The notes under the pieces are model-generated. The model was not told the DNA's origin. It searched no databases and saw only the letters and a program-made list of their open reading frames with translations. 42,291 nucleotides of DNA from assembly GCA_036401195.1 (NCBI GenBank), contig DASWVQ010000106.1:1-42291 (forward strand), given 5' to 3'. This document shows positions 16,900 to 26,119 of the stretch, in pieces. The position numbers and the translations under genes are program-made. The stretch's first letter is position 1. Every line of letters begins with the position of its first letter. Source of the stretch: JACDHQ01 sp036401195 (GTDB lineage Bacteria > Gemmatimonadota > Gemmatimonadetes > Gemmatimonadales > Gemmatimonadaceae).

Positions 16900-17666
16900 C
16901 AGGGAGGAGCGGATCGTTGCTGGCGGCCGGCGTGGGCCTGGCGGTCGCCGCCTCCATGGCGCAGGCCGCACCGATCCAGGGCGCGGCGCCGGGGGCGGCC
17001 CAGGCCACGGGGAGGATCTCGGGGGTCGCGTGGGACAGCCTCGCGCGTCGCCCCCTGGCCCGGGCCGCGATCTGGACCTCCAGCGGCAATCGCGCGGTGA
17101 TCGCCGACTCCACCGGGCGCTTCACCCTCGACAGCCTGCCCCCCGGGGAGCACGAGCTGGTGGTGCTCGACAGCGCGCTGGACGCCGTGGGGCTCGACAT
17201 CACGCGGCGGGTGGTCATCGCCGACCGGCCGGACGCCGGTGCCCGCTCGATCGTGCTCGCCACCCCGAGCCTGCGCACGCTGCGCACGCGGCTGTGCGAC
17301 GCCGAATCCGGCCTGACCCGCGCCGGCGACCGCAGCTCGTCCGGGGGCATCCTGTTCGGGATCGTGATCGAACCGACCGGCGGGCGCCGCGTGGCCGGCG
17401 CCGTGGTCGAGGTGGCGTGGCCGCGCGTCGAGATCCTCGCCGGCCGCCCAGTGCCCCTCACGGCGACCGCGCACGTGCGCACCGACGGGATGGGAGAGTA
17501 CGCCGCGTGCGACCTCCCCATCGATACCCTCCTGGCGGTGAGCGCGCTGGGCGGGCCGTTCGGGCGCGCGACGGGGGCGCCGGTGGCCCTGGGGGCGCAC
17601 CGGCTCGGGCGCCTCGACCTGACCCTCGGCGCCGCCACCCAGGCGCGAGATTCCATGCCGCACTGA
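16896..17666 (+). CDS. Secreted protein with carboxypeptidase-regulatory-like domain
   Basis: A 256-residue exported protein with signal peptide (LLAAGVGLAVAASMAQA-A). The mature part contains a transthyretin-like beta-sandwich of the carboxypeptidase-regulatory type: GRISGVAWDSLARRPLARA, then STGRFTLDSLPPGEHEL. A second similar sheet follows around residues 150-230 (GIVIEPTGGRRVAGAVVEV, GMGEYAACDLP). Such domains usually mediate protein or carbohydrate contacts at the cell surface. It is translationally coupled to the aminotransferase-fold gene. No enzymatic residue is seen. Confidence 0.8.
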
Positions 17667-17706
17667 GGTGGTGGTCGCGGACGGCACGGCGTTGTAAGCT
17701 CCCCCC

Positions 17707-19785
17707 ATGACAACCTTCCCCACCTGCTCCCGCGCCGCGGTGCTGCTCACCGCCGGCGCGGTGCTCGGCGCGTGCGCCCCGCGCGCCGCTGCCCCGGTGT
17801 CCTCTCCCGCCGCCCCGCCCGCGGCCGCGGCGGCAACTGCGCCCGGGCGCGCCATCCGCCGCGACATCCCGATCACCAACGCGATCCGCCGCGCCTACGC
17901 CGCCGGGACGCGCGACTCCACCGGGCGGCCCGGGCGCAACTACTGGCAGCTCCGCACCGACTACACCATCGAGGCGCGGCTCGACACTGCCAGCTCGCGC
18001 CTGCATGGCCGCGAGACGGTGGTGATCCACAACGGGAGCCGCGACACGCTGAAGCAGGTGGTGCTGCGCCTCGACCCGAACATCTTCATCGGCAACACGC
18101 CGCAGCTCGCGCCCTGGGTGCCCGCCGAGATCACCGACGGGATGCTCATCACGAAGCTCTCCGTGAATGGGGCCGACGCGGACGTCAGTGCCTCCACCCC
18201 CCTGCCCACCGCGCAGGGGGCCCGCGCGCTCGCCAGCTCGGCGAATGCGCCCGCCGGCGCGCTCGCGGTGAACGGGCTGCGCACCACGCGCGCCACGGTG
18301 GGCCTCGCGTCGCCGATCCTCCCGGGGCAGCAGGCGACGCTCGTGATCGAGTGGAACCACAAGCTCCCCGGCGGCCCCGGGGTGGGGCATCGCATGACGC
18401 AGCGCTGGGCCGATACCCTGTACCAGCCCACGCAATGGTACCCGCGCGTCGCGGTGTACGACGACCTGCGCGGGTGGGACCCCGAGCTCTACCTGGGCCC
18501 CTCGGAGTTCTACAACAACTTCGGCCGCTTCGACGTCACGCTCGACGTCCCCGCCGGCTGGGTGGCGAGCGGCACCGGGGTGCTCCAGAACGCGGCCGAG
18601 GTGCTCACCCCGGCGGCGCGCGCGCGGCTGGCGCGGGCGACGGAGAGCGACACCATCGTGACGGTCGTGGGACCGCGCGGCGCGGGCCCGGGGGACGGGC
18701 TGGCCCCGGTGAGCGGCGCGCGGCAGCGGTGGCACTTCGTGGCCGACACGGTGAACGACTTCGCCTGGGCCACGGCGCGCAGCTACCAGTGGAAGGCGAC
18801 CCGTGCGACGATCCCCGGGAAGGGCGCCGTGCCCGTGCACCTCGTGTACCTGCCCGGCCGCGCGAACCTGTACGCCAACGCCGGCCCGATCGCGCGCCAT
18901 GCCCTCGAGTTCTACTCGTCGCTCTGGTTCCCCTACCAGTTCCCGCAGCTCACCCTCCAGGACGGCCCCAGCGCCGGCATGGAGTACCCGATGGTGATCA
19001 ACTCCAACCAGGGCGCGGCCGACCACGAGACGGGGCACCAGTGGTGGCCCATGGTGGTGAGCAACAACGAGACCTGGTACGGGTGGATGGACGAGGGGTT
19101 CAACCAGTACATGAACGTCCTCTCCGATGCCGACGCCGCGGGGAAGGCACCGAGCTTCGACCGCATGGGGCAGGACTACGGCCGCCTCGTGAGCGGGGAG
19201 GAGGCGGAGCCGCCGATGATGTGGAACGCGAACTACGCGGGCCCGCGCTTCTACGGCTTCACCACCTACTCCAAGACGCCGATGGTCCTCTCGATGCTCG
19301 GCGGGATCGTGAGCGACAGCGCGGTGCAGCGGGCGATCCGCGAGTACTCGCGCGACTGGATGTTCCGGCTCCCGTCGCCCTGGGACTTCATGTTCTCGAT
19401 GAACCGGCTGCTGGGGCGCGACCTCGGGTGGTTCTGGTACTACTGGCTCTTCACCACCGAGCGCGTGGACGGCTCGATCACGGGGGTGGAGCGGGAGGGC
19501 GACCGCACCGTGGTCACGGTGCGGCAGGACGGGCAGATGCCCTCGCCCGTGGTGCTGCGCGTGCAGTTCGCGCCGGGCGGAGGCCCGATCCGTACGCTGC
19601 CGAACATGCGGATGGAGAACGAGACGACCGCGATCATCACGTGGCCGGTGGACGTGTGGTTCGGCGGGAGCCGCACCTACCGCGCGGCGATCGACGCGGG
19701 CCGCGCGGTGGAGAAGGTGACGCTGGATCCGTTCGGCCGGTTCCCGGACAAGGACCCCGGCGACAACCGCTGGCCGCGTCCCTGA
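17707..19785 (+). CDS. M1-family zinc metallopeptidase lipoprotein
   Basis: A 692-residue aminopeptidase-type enzyme. The lipobox-like end of the signal (AGAVLGAC) suggests attachment to a membrane. The M1 features are SAGMEYPM (substrate N-terminus binding loop, replacing GAMEN), the zinc motif HETGH with the following QWWP, and the downstream zinc ligand in GWMDEGFNQYM, 18 residues after the second His as expected. The N-terminal beta domain and the C-terminal strand-rich part are in place, so it looks active. Related proteins are common exported peptidases in Gemmatimonadota-like genomes. It is followed by a hairpin repeat. Confidence 0.92.
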   Translation: MTTFPTCSRAAVLLTAGAVLGACAPRAAAPVSSPAAPPAAAAATAPGRAIRRDIPITNAIRRAYAAGTRDSTGRPGRNYWQLRTDYTIEARLDTASSRLHGRETVVIHNGSRDTLKQVVLRLDPNIFIGNTPQLAPWVPAEITDGMLITKLSVNGADADVSASTPLPTAQGARALASSANAPAGALAVNGLRTTRATVGLASPILPGQQATLVIEWNHKLPGGPGVGHRMTQRWADTLYQPTQWYPRVAVYDDLRGWDPELYLGPSEFYNNFGRFDVTLDVPAGWVASGTGVLQNAAEVLTPAARARLARATESDTIVTVVGPRGAGPGDGLAPVSGARQRWHFVADTVNDFAWATARSYQWKATRATIPGKGAVPVHLVYLPGRANLYANAGPIARHALEFYSSLWFPYQFPQLTLQDGPSAGMEYPMVINSNQGAADHETGHQWWPMVVSNNETWYGWMDEGFNQYMNVLSDADAAGKAPSFDRMGQDYGRLVSGEEAEPPMMWNANYAGPRFYGFTTYSKTPMVLSMLGGIVSDSAVQRAIREYSRDWMFRLPSPWDFMFSMNRLLGRDLGWFWYYWLFTTERVDGSITGVEREGDRTVVTVRQDGQMPSPVVLRVQFAPGGGPIRTLPNMRMENETTAIITWPVDVWFGGSRTYRAAIDAGRAVEKVTLDPFGRFPDKDPGDNRWPRP

Positions 19786-19801
19786 CGTCGTCCTGAGCGG
19801 A

Positions 19802-19922
19802 GCGAAGGACCTGGTCCCGATGTGCCGGGGTCAGGTCCTTCGCCGTTGAAGTCGTCCTGAGCGAAGCGAAGGACCTGGCGCCGGTGCGCTGGCGTCAGAT
19901 CCTTCGCTCCGCTCAGGCTGAC
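19802..19922. repeat. Two hairpins of the CTGAGCGAAGCGAAGGA dispersed-repeat type
   Basis: Arms 19802-19813 and 19832-19843 pair over 12 bp; a longer imperfect hairpin spans 19853-19922. The shared words (GAGCGAAGCGAAGGA and CCTTCGCT) occur again at 33043-33122, showing a dispersed family. It sits between the M1 peptidase and the oxidase operon and could end transcription of the former. No promoter for coxA is distinguishable within it. Confidence 0.75.
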
Positions 19923-19982
19923 AGACGGGATTCGACATATGGGCACCCATTCTGGAACGACAGATGCAGTGCACTTCCGGCA

Positions 19983-21881
19983 ATGGAACCCCGCACGGTG
20001 GAGTACCGCCCCGTCGATGACGCCACGCGCCATCGGCTGACCGAGCAATGGGAGACGCCGCACAACCTGTGGGCCTGGTTGACGACGGTGGATCACAAGA
20101 AGCTCGGCGTGCGCTACATCGTCACCGCCTTCGCCTTCTTCCTCCTCGGCGGGATCGAGGCGGCCCTGCTCCGCGCCCAGCTCGCGCGACCCGAGAGCGC
20201 CCTGCTCTCCCCGGAGCAGTACAACCAGCTGTTCTCCATGCACGGCACGACGATGATGTTCCTCGTCGTCCAGCCCGTGTTCTCGGGATTCAGCTTCTAC
20301 CTCATCCCGCTCCTCACGGGGGCGCGCGAGCTCGCCTTCCCGCGGCTGAACACGTTCAGCTACTACGTCTACCTGCTCGCGGGGCTGTTCATCTACGCGA
20401 GCTTCCTGGTGGGCGCCGTACCCGACGGGGGCTGGTTCGCGTACACGCCCCTCACCGGCCCGCGCTTCGACCCCGGGCTGAACATGGAGTTCTACATCCT
20501 GGGGCTGCTCTTCCTCGGGATCTCCACCACGGCCGGGGCGGTCAACGCGATCGTCAGCATCCTCAAGCTGCGCGCTCCCGGCATGAGCATCGATCGCATG
20601 CCCCTCGTGCTGTGGAGCTCCCTCACCATGTCGGTGTCGGTGATCTTCGCCATGCCGTCGCTCACGGCGGCGCTGGGGATGCTGGAGCTGCAGCGCCACT
20701 GGAACTTCCCCTTCTTCGACCCGCGCTTCGGGGGATCGCCCCTGCTCTGGCAGCACCTCTTCTGGGTGTTCGGCCACCCGTGGGTCTACATCCTCTTCCT
20801 GCCCGCGACGGGGATGCTCTCGATGATCATCCCCACCTTCTCGCGGCGGCCGATCGTGGGGCACACCTGGGTGGCGCTCTCCACCGTCACCACCGGGCTC
20901 CTCGGCTTCGGGGTGTGGGTGCACCACATGTTCGCCACGGGGCTGCCGCAGCTCTCCATGAGCGTGTTCGGCGCAGCGAGCATGACGATCGCGATCCCGA
21001 GTGCGATCCAGGTCTTCGCCTGGATCGGCACCATGTGGCATGGGCGGGTGAAGCTCGAGCTCCCGATGCTCTTCGCGCTCGCGTTCATCGTGCAGTTCAC
21101 CATCGGCGGGATCTCGGGGGTGATGGTCGCCGCCGTGCCCTTCGACTGGCAGGCGCACGACACGTACTTCGTGGTGGGCCACCTGCACTACGTGCTCGCG
21201 GGGAGCTCGATGTTCGCGGTGTTCGCCGCCGTGTACTACTGGTACCCGAAGATGACGGGGCGGCTGCTCGATCGCGGCCTGGGGCTCTGGAGCTTCTGGA
21301 TCATGACCCTCGGCTTCAACGTGGCCTTCTTTCCCATGCACATCCTGGGGCTCATGGGGATGCCGCGGCGCATCTACACCTACCTGCCGAACCCGGGGTG
21401 GGGGGCGCTGAACATGCTCGAGACCGTGGGGGCATATGCCTTCGCTGCGGGGGTGGCGCTCTCGCTCTGGAACGCCATCCGGAGCCACCGCCACGGACGG
21501 GTGGCGGGGCCGAACCCCTGGGGCGCCGCCTCGCTCGAGTGGCTCACGAGCTCCCCCCCCGAGCACTTCAACTTCGGCTTCATGCCGATCGTGAGCGGCC
21601 GGGATCCCCTCTGGGACGGCGGGGTGCACGAGGGACCCGCGTACGACACGGGCCGGCTCACGCCGCGCACTTCCACCGCCGACGCCAACCTCGAGCAGGT
21701 GATGGAGATGCCGGAGGACAACAGCTGGGCGGTGATCATCGCGGTGACCCTCCTGCTCGCCTTCACGGGCTTCCTCGTGCGCTGGTACTGGGTCGCCGGC
21801 ACGGGGGCCGCGCTCACCCTGCTCGGCCTCGCCCGGTGGCTCTGGCCGGTGCACGCGACGGTGCTGGAGACGGAGACATGA
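19983..21881 (+). CDS. ctaD: Cytochrome c oxidase subunit I (heme-copper oxidase)
   Basis: Catalytic subunit of a terminal oxidase: takes electrons via heme a to the heme-CuB centre, reduces O2 and pumps protons across the cytoplasmic membrane. The 632-residue protein has the CuB ligands His265 (in FGHPWVY) and His314-His315 (HHMFATG), the cross-linked tyrosine at 269, and the heme-binding HDTYFVVGHLHYVL. Length and the extra C-terminal membrane segment are typical of A-type CtaD. Unusually, the proton-channel glutamate of GHPEV is Trp267. ATG 19983 is chosen because the next residues enter the conserved N-terminal WLTTVDHKKLGVRYI. First gene of a nine-gene block; its stop overlaps subunit III. 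Confidence 0.95.
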   Translation: MEPRTVEYRPVDDATRHRLTEQWETPHNLWAWLTTVDHKKLGVRYIVTAFAFFLLGGIEAALLRAQLARPESALLSPEQYNQLFSMHGTTMMFLVVQPVFSGFSFYLIPLLTGARELAFPRLNTFSYYVYLLAGLFIYASFLVGAVPDGGWFAYTPLTGPRFDPGLNMEFYILGLLFLGISTTAGAVNAIVSILKLRAPGMSIDRMPLVLWSSLTMSVSVIFAMPSLTAALGMLELQRHWNFPFFDPRFGGSPLLWQHLFWVFGHPWVYILFLPATGMLSMIIPTFSRRPIVGHTWVALSTVTTGLLGFGVWVHHMFATGLPQLSMSVFGAASMTIAIPSAIQVFAWIGTMWHGRVKLELPMLFALAFIVQFTIGGISGVMVAAVPFDWQAHDTYFVVGHLHYVLAGSSMFAVFAAVYYWYPKMTGRLLDRGLGLWSFWIMTLGFNVAFFPMHILGLMGMPRRIYTYLPNPGWGALNMLETVGAYAFAAGVALSLWNAIRSHRHGRVAGPNPWGAASLEWLTSSPPEHFNFGFMPIVSGRDPLWDGGVHEGPAYDTGRLTPRTSTADANLEQVMEMPEDNSWAVIIAVTLLLAFTGFLVRWYWVAGTGAALTLLGLARWLWPVHATVLETET

Positions 21882-22492
21882 CGGCGCTTCCCGCCCCCGC
21901 ACCCGAACGGCTCCTTCCCGCGGCCGAACGTCCGCGCGCCACCGTGGACTGGTGGGGGATGGCCTGGTTCTGCGCGACCGAGGCCACCCTCTTCGCCTGC
22001 CTGCTGGCCAGCTACTTCTACCTGGGCGTGTCCAACCCGCGCTGGCCCCCCGCCGGCATCCCGGACCCGAAGCTCCAGCTGCCCCTGCTGATGACGCTGC
22101 TCCTGGTGTCGTCGAGCGCGGTGATCCACTGGGGCGAACGCGCGCTCGAGGGCGATCGGCATGGCCGATTCCGCGCCGCGCTCGCGGTGACGATGCTGCT
22201 CGGCCTCGGCTTCCTCTCCCTCCAGGGCCTGGAGTACGCGGACAAGCTGAAGCACGAGTCGCCCACGGAGCACGCCTACACGGCGCTCTTCTTCGCGACC
22301 ACGGGGCTGCACGGGGCGCACGTGGCCTTCGGCCTCCTCCTGTGGGCGTACGTCGGCATTCGCGAGCTGCTGGGGCACTTCGACGCGCGGCACCACATCG
22401 CCGTGAAGAACGTCTCGCTGTACTGGCACACCGTCGACGCGATCTGGCTGGCGATCCTGGTCGTGCTCTACCTCTCGCCGAGGCTCTACTGA
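21878..22492 (+). CDS. ctaE: Cytochrome c oxidase subunit III
   Basis: A 204-residue membrane protein with five predicted helices, matching the short bacterial form of subunit III. Landmarks are WFCATEATLFACLLASYFYL in the first helix, HWGERAL, the FFATTGLHGAHVAFGLLL helix and the last NVSLYWHTVDAIWLAILVVLYL. Subunit III stabilises the catalytic subunit and supports proton uptake. Its ATG overlaps the subunit I stop by four bases and its stop overlaps the next start by one base, so it is within a coupled operon. Confidence 0.93.
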   Translation: MTALPAPAPERLLPAAERPRATVDWWGMAWFCATEATLFACLLASYFYLGVSNPRWPPAGIPDPKLQLPLLMTLLLVSSSAVIHWGERALEGDRHGRFRAALAVTMLLGLGFLSLQGLEYADKLKHESPTEHAYTALFFATTGLHGAHVAFGLLLWAYVGIRELLGHFDARHHIAVKNVSLYWHTVDAIWLAILVVLYLSPRLY

Positions 22493-22956
22493 TGCCGGAG
22501 ACGCGCACCGCCTCGGTGGCGCCCATCACCACCCGCCGGCTCTGGATGGGACTCTGGCTCGCGCCCCTCGCCTGGGCGCTGGCGGGGCTGCTCGCCTACC
22601 TGCTCGTGTCGCGCAGCTGCGAGGCCGGCCCGAACGGGCTGCACCTGTACGGGGTGGACCATCCCGCCGTGGCGCAGGCGCTGGTCGCGGCGGTGATGGG
22701 GCTCGCCGCGCTCTGGGCGCTGCGGCTCAGCTACGTGAGCTGGCGCCGCATGGAGGCCAGCGCACCTCCCTCGGACGGGGCGCTGGAGCGGGAGGCCGGC
22801 GCCCGCGATCCGCGCGCCCAGGGACTGTCGCCCGCCTGGGGGCGCACCCAGTTCGTCTCCTTCGCCGGGCTGCTCGCGAGCAGCCTGTTCATCCTGGGGA
22901 TGGTGTACCTCGTCGCCCCCGTCGTCCTGGTGAATCCATGCGTGCAGGCGCACTGA
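22492..22956 (+). CDS. Small membrane protein of the oxidase operon
   Basis: A 154-residue protein with three hydrophobic segments (LWLAPLAWALAGLLAYLLV, ALVAAVMGLAALWALRL and FAGLLASSLFILGMVYLVA) and a C-terminal VNPCVQA with a single cysteine. It is not recognised as subunit IV or a known assembly factor, but its place between subunit III and a cytochrome c in tight overlaps (TGATG before, 19-base overlap after) argues for a small oxidase subunit or assembly partner. The Cys at the periplasmic-side end could take part in copper or heme delivery, which is speculative. Confidence 0.75.
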   Translation: MPETRTASVAPITTRRLWMGLWLAPLAWALAGLLAYLLVSRSCEAGPNGLHLYGVDHPAVAQALVAAVMGLAALWALRLSYVSWRRMEASAPPSDGALEREAGARDPRAQGLSPAWGRTQFVSFAGLLASSLFILGMVYLVAPVVLVNPCVQAH

Positions 22957-23312
22957 GGGCGGTGCTCGCCACCGCGCTCCTCGCGTCGCCGGCCGATGGC
23001 TGCCGCCGCGCGGAGGCGAACCCGGTGCCGGGGGGCGATCCCGCGCGGGGAGGGCAGGCCTTCGTGGCCATGGGATGCGCGAGCTGCCACACCGTGCGCG
23101 GCGCCCGCGGCCCGCATGGCCAGGTGGGCCCCGAGCTCACCGACGTCGCGAGCCGCTCGTACATCGCCGGCGTCCTCCCGAACACGCCCGAGAACATGGT
23201 GCGCTGGATCATGGATCCGCAGGGCGTCGATCCCCGCACCGCGATGCCGGACCTTCATGTCACCGAACAGGGAGCCCGCGACCTCGCGGCCTACCTGTAC
23301 ACGAGGCGCTGA
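22938..23312 (+). CDS. Monoheme cytochrome c, oxidase/XoxF operon
   Basis: A 124-residue c-type cytochrome with a short N-terminal export signal and one heme site (GCASCHTVRG). The likely axial Met lies in TAMPDLHV, within the class-I fold. It shares its pattern (CHTVRG, PNTPENMVRWI, Q-GV-P-T-MP) with the cytochrome domain fused to subunit II downstream (CHTVRG, PNSPGYLAGWI, GIKPGVRMPP), so the two are duplicates. It may carry electrons from XoxF or its partner cytochrome to the oxidase. Overlaps the preceding gene by 19 bases and ends one base into an alternative xoxF start. Confidence 0.9.
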   Translation: MRAGALRAVLATALLASPADGCRRAEANPVPGGDPARGGQAFVAMGCASCHTVRGARGPHGQVGPELTDVASRSYIAGVLPNTPENMVRWIMDPQGVDPRTAMPDLHVTEQGARDLAAYLYTRR

Positions 23313-23332
23313 TGCGATCACGAGGAGTCGTC

Positions 23333-25204
23333 ATGGACCAGGCACGCGTGCCGCGGATCGCGGCCGTCGCCGCGCTGCTGGCGATCGCCGCCGGCTGCGG
23401 CAGGGCCAGCGCGAAGACCGCGGACTCCACCACGGCGGGCAATCGCAGCGCCGGGGCACCGCGCGCGATCACCGGCGCGCCGGGGTATGCCATCCCCGCG
23501 GGCGCCTCGGCGCCGCAGGCCGATGGCGAGTGGGTGATGCCGGGGCGCGACTACGCGAACAGTCGCTACAGCCCGCTCACGGAGATCAACGCGTCGAACG
23601 TGCAGCACCTGAAGGTGGCCACCACCATGTCCACCGGGCTCACCAACGGCTTCGAGGGACAGCCGCTGGTGGTGGGGAGCACGATGTACGTGAACACCCC
23701 CTTCCCCAACTTCCTCATCTCGGTGGACCTCACGAAGCCGGGGGGCGCGGTCAACTGGATCTACCAGCCGCACCCCGATCCGGCCTCGGTGGGGATCGCC
23801 TGCTGCGACATCGTGAATCGCGGCGCCGTGCTCGCCGACGGGAAGATCATCTACAACACCCTCGACGCGCACACCGTGGCGGTGGACGCGACGAGCGGGC
23901 ACCAGCTCTGGAAGACGAATGTGGGCGACATCGAGGTGGGCGAGACCATCACCATGGCGCCGATCGTCGCCGAAGGGGTGGTGCTGGTGGGGAACAGCGG
24001 CGCGGAGCTCGGCGTGCGCGGCTACCTGGCGGGGCTCGACGTCAACACGGGCAAGGTGCTCTGGCGCGCCTACTCCACCGGCCCGGATCGCGACGTGCTG
24101 ATCGGCCCCCGCTTCAAGGCCTTTTACCCGAAGGATCGCGGGAAGGACCTGGGGCTCACCTCGTGGACAGGCGAGCAGTGGAAGCTGGGAGGCGGCACGG
24201 TGTGGGGATGGATCTCCTACGACCCGGAGACGAAGCTCGTCTTCTACGGGACCGCGAATCCGGGGGTGTGGAACCCCGACCAGCGCCCCGGCGACAATCG
24301 CTGGTCCACCACCGTGTTCGCGCGCGACCCGCGCACCGGCGAGGCGAAGTGGGCGTACCAGTTCGGCCCGCACGACGCCTGGGACTACGATGGCGTGAAC
24401 GAGTTCATCGTCGCCGACATCCCGGTCAACGGCAAGGCGCGGAAGGTCCTCTTCCACCCCGACCGCAACGGCTTCGCCTACACGATCGACCGCCTCACCG
24501 GCGAGGTGCTGGTGGCGCAGCCCTACGTGCTCGCCAACTGGGCCACGGGAATCGACCTGAAGACGGGCCGGCCGATCGAGGTGCCGGAGAAGCGCCCGCA
24601 CCAGGGGCGCGTCACGCGCGACATCTGCCCGTCGGCCACGGGGGGGAAGGACCAGCAGCCCTCGGCCTTCTCCCCGCGCACCGGAATGTTCTACATCCCC
24701 GCCCACAACGTGTGCATGAACTTCGAGGGGGTCGAGGCGAACTACATCGCCGGCACCCCGTACCTGGGCGCGAGCGTGAAGATGTTCCCCGGGCCGGGAG
24801 GCTACCGCGGGGAGCTGCTGGCGTGGGATGCCTCGACGGGGCGGAAGATCTGGGGGGTGAAGGAGGACCTGCCCCTCTGGAGCGGCGTGCTCGCCACCGC
24901 GGGCGACCTGGTGTTCTACGGCACGATGGACGGCTGGCTCAAGGCGCTCGACGCGCGCACCGGCGCGGAGCGGTGGAAGTTCAAGACGGGCTCGGGGATC
25001 GTGGGGAGCCCGATCGCCTACCGCGGTCCCGACGGCAAGGAGTACATCGCGGTGTACTCCGGCGTGGGGGGCTGGATGGGCGCGGTCGCCTTCCCCTCGC
25101 TCTCGATCGATGACCCGTACGCGGCGCTCGGCGTGACGGGGGCGGTGCCCGACATCAAGCTGAAGACGGCGCCGGGCGGGATGCTCTACGTGTTCACCCT
25201 CTGA
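23333..25204 (+). CDS. xoxF: Lanthanide-type PQQ-dependent methanol dehydrogenase
   Basis: Oxidises methanol (possibly other short alcohols) to aldehyde or formate in the periplasm, using pyrroloquinoline quinone and passing electrons to cytochrome c. The 623-residue eight-bladed propeller shows the vicinal cysteine pair Cys157-Cys158 (GIACCDIVNRG), the catalytic Asp351 and the extra Asp353 in AWDYDGVNE. The DYD motif is the hallmark of enzymes that bind a rare-earth ion instead of calcium. A GAGGAG lies seven bases before ATG 23333, making it preferable to ATG 23312. The N-terminus ends in a lipobox-like AIAAGC (Cys22), unusual for this family. PQQ biosynthesis genes are outside the window. 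Neighbours: cytochrome c before, xoxJ two bases after. Confidence 0.94.
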   Translation: MDQARVPRIAAVAALLAIAAGCGRASAKTADSTTAGNRSAGAPRAITGAPGYAIPAGASAPQADGEWVMPGRDYANSRYSPLTEINASNVQHLKVATTMSTGLTNGFEGQPLVVGSTMYVNTPFPNFLISVDLTKPGGAVNWIYQPHPDPASVGIACCDIVNRGAVLADGKIIYNTLDAHTVAVDATSGHQLWKTNVGDIEVGETITMAPIVAEGVVLVGNSGAELGVRGYLAGLDVNTGKVLWRAYSTGPDRDVLIGPRFKAFYPKDRGKDLGLTSWTGEQWKLGGGTVWGWISYDPETKLVFYGTANPGVWNPDQRPGDNRWSTTVFARDPRTGEAKWAYQFGPHDAWDYDGVNEFIVADIPVNGKARKVLFHPDRNGFAYTIDRLTGEVLVAQPYVLANWATGIDLKTGRPIEVPEKRPHQGRVTRDICPSATGGKDQQPSAFSPRTGMFYIPAHNVCMNFEGVEANYIAGTPYLGASVKMFPGPGGYRGELLAWDASTGRKIWGVKEDLPLWSGVLATAGDLVFYGTMDGWLKALDARTGAERWKFKTGSGIVGSPIAYRGPDGKEYIAVYSGVGGWMGAVAFPSLSIDDPYAALGVTGAVPDIKLKTAPGGMLYVFTL

Positions 25205-25206
25205 CC

Positions 25207-26115
25207 ATGCCGCGCCGCGCGTGGATCGGGATGGGCGTGATCGCCGCCGCGTCCCTGCTGGCCTGGCCGGCATGGAGCGCGGCGCGGTCGCGCCTGTCCG
25301 CCAGCGCGGCACCGCGCGCACCGCTCGCGCTGCTCCCCGAGTCACTCCAGCAGCGCCCCCCCCGCCCCGACTTCGGCGACGGGCGGCTTCGCGTGTGCGC
25401 CGACCCGAACAACCTCCCCTGGTCGAACGCGCGCGGCGAGGGGTTCGAGAATCGCATCGCCCAGCTGCTCGCGCGTGACCTGGCGCTCGAGCTGGAGTAC
25501 ACCTGGTGGCCGCAGCGGCGGGGGTTCATCCGCCAGACACTGAACGCCAACCGCTGCGACCTGGTGATGGGGGTGCCGGCGAGCTACGAGCTCACGCTGC
25601 GCACGAGGCCCTACTATCGCTCGGCGTACGTGTTCGTCACCCGGCGCGGCGTGCACGTGCGCTCGCTCGACGATCCGGCGCTCCGCCACATGCGCATCGG
25701 GCTGCACGTGATGGGCGACGACTACAACAACAGCCCCGCCGAGCAGTCGCTCGTGCGACGCGGGCTGCAGCGCAACGTGGTGGGGTACTCGATCTACGGC
25801 GACTACTCGCGCCCGAACCCGCCCGAGGCGCTGGTGCACGCGGTGGCCACGGGCGCGGTCGACGTGGCCATCGTGTGGGGGCCGCTCGCCGGCTACTTCG
25901 CCGGCCGCGAGGGCGCGCCGCTGGCGCTCTCGCCGGTGACGCCCACGGTGGACCTCCCCTTCATCCCGTACGTGTACGACATCGCCATCGGGCTGCGCCA
26001 CGGGGACAGCACCCGGCGGGCGGTGCTCGACGCGGAGCTCCGCCGCCGCGCGCCGGAGATTTCCGCGATCCTCGCGTCCTATGGCGTGCCGCGGGTCGGC
26101 CCGCCCGGAGACTGA
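25207..26115 (+). CDS. xoxJ: XoxJ/MxaJ-type periplasmic binding protein
   Basis: A 302-residue exported protein of the extracellular solute-binding (type 3-like) fold, specific to quinoprotein dehydrogenase clusters. The signature RVCADPNNLPWSNARGEGFE at about 63-82 is characteristic, followed by GFENRIAQLLARDLALELEY and RCDLVMGVPASYEL. XoxJ is thought to help fold or activate XoxF in the periplasm. It starts two bases after the xoxF stop, and the usual xoxF-xoxJ-cytochrome order is kept. An N-terminal signal (IGMGVIAAASLLAWPAWSA) is present. Confidence 0.92.
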   Translation: MPRRAWIGMGVIAAASLLAWPAWSAARSRLSASAAPRAPLALLPESLQQRPPRPDFGDGRLRVCADPNNLPWSNARGEGFENRIAQLLARDLALELEYTWWPQRRGFIRQTLNANRCDLVMGVPASYELTLRTRPYYRSAYVFVTRRGVHVRSLDDPALRHMRIGLHVMGDDYNNSPAEQSLVRRGLQRNVVGYSIYGDYSRPNPPEALVHAVATGAVDVAIVWGPLAGYFAGREGAPLALSPVTPTVDLPFIPYVYDIAIGLRHGDSTRRAVLDAELRRRAPEISAILASYGVPRVGPPGD

Positions 26116-26119
26116 GCGC

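Noticed and set aside
19677..22532. A 951-codon minus-strand open frame opposite the oxidase genes
   Set aside because: Shadow of ctaD and ctaE; composition is low-complexity and no domain is recognisable.
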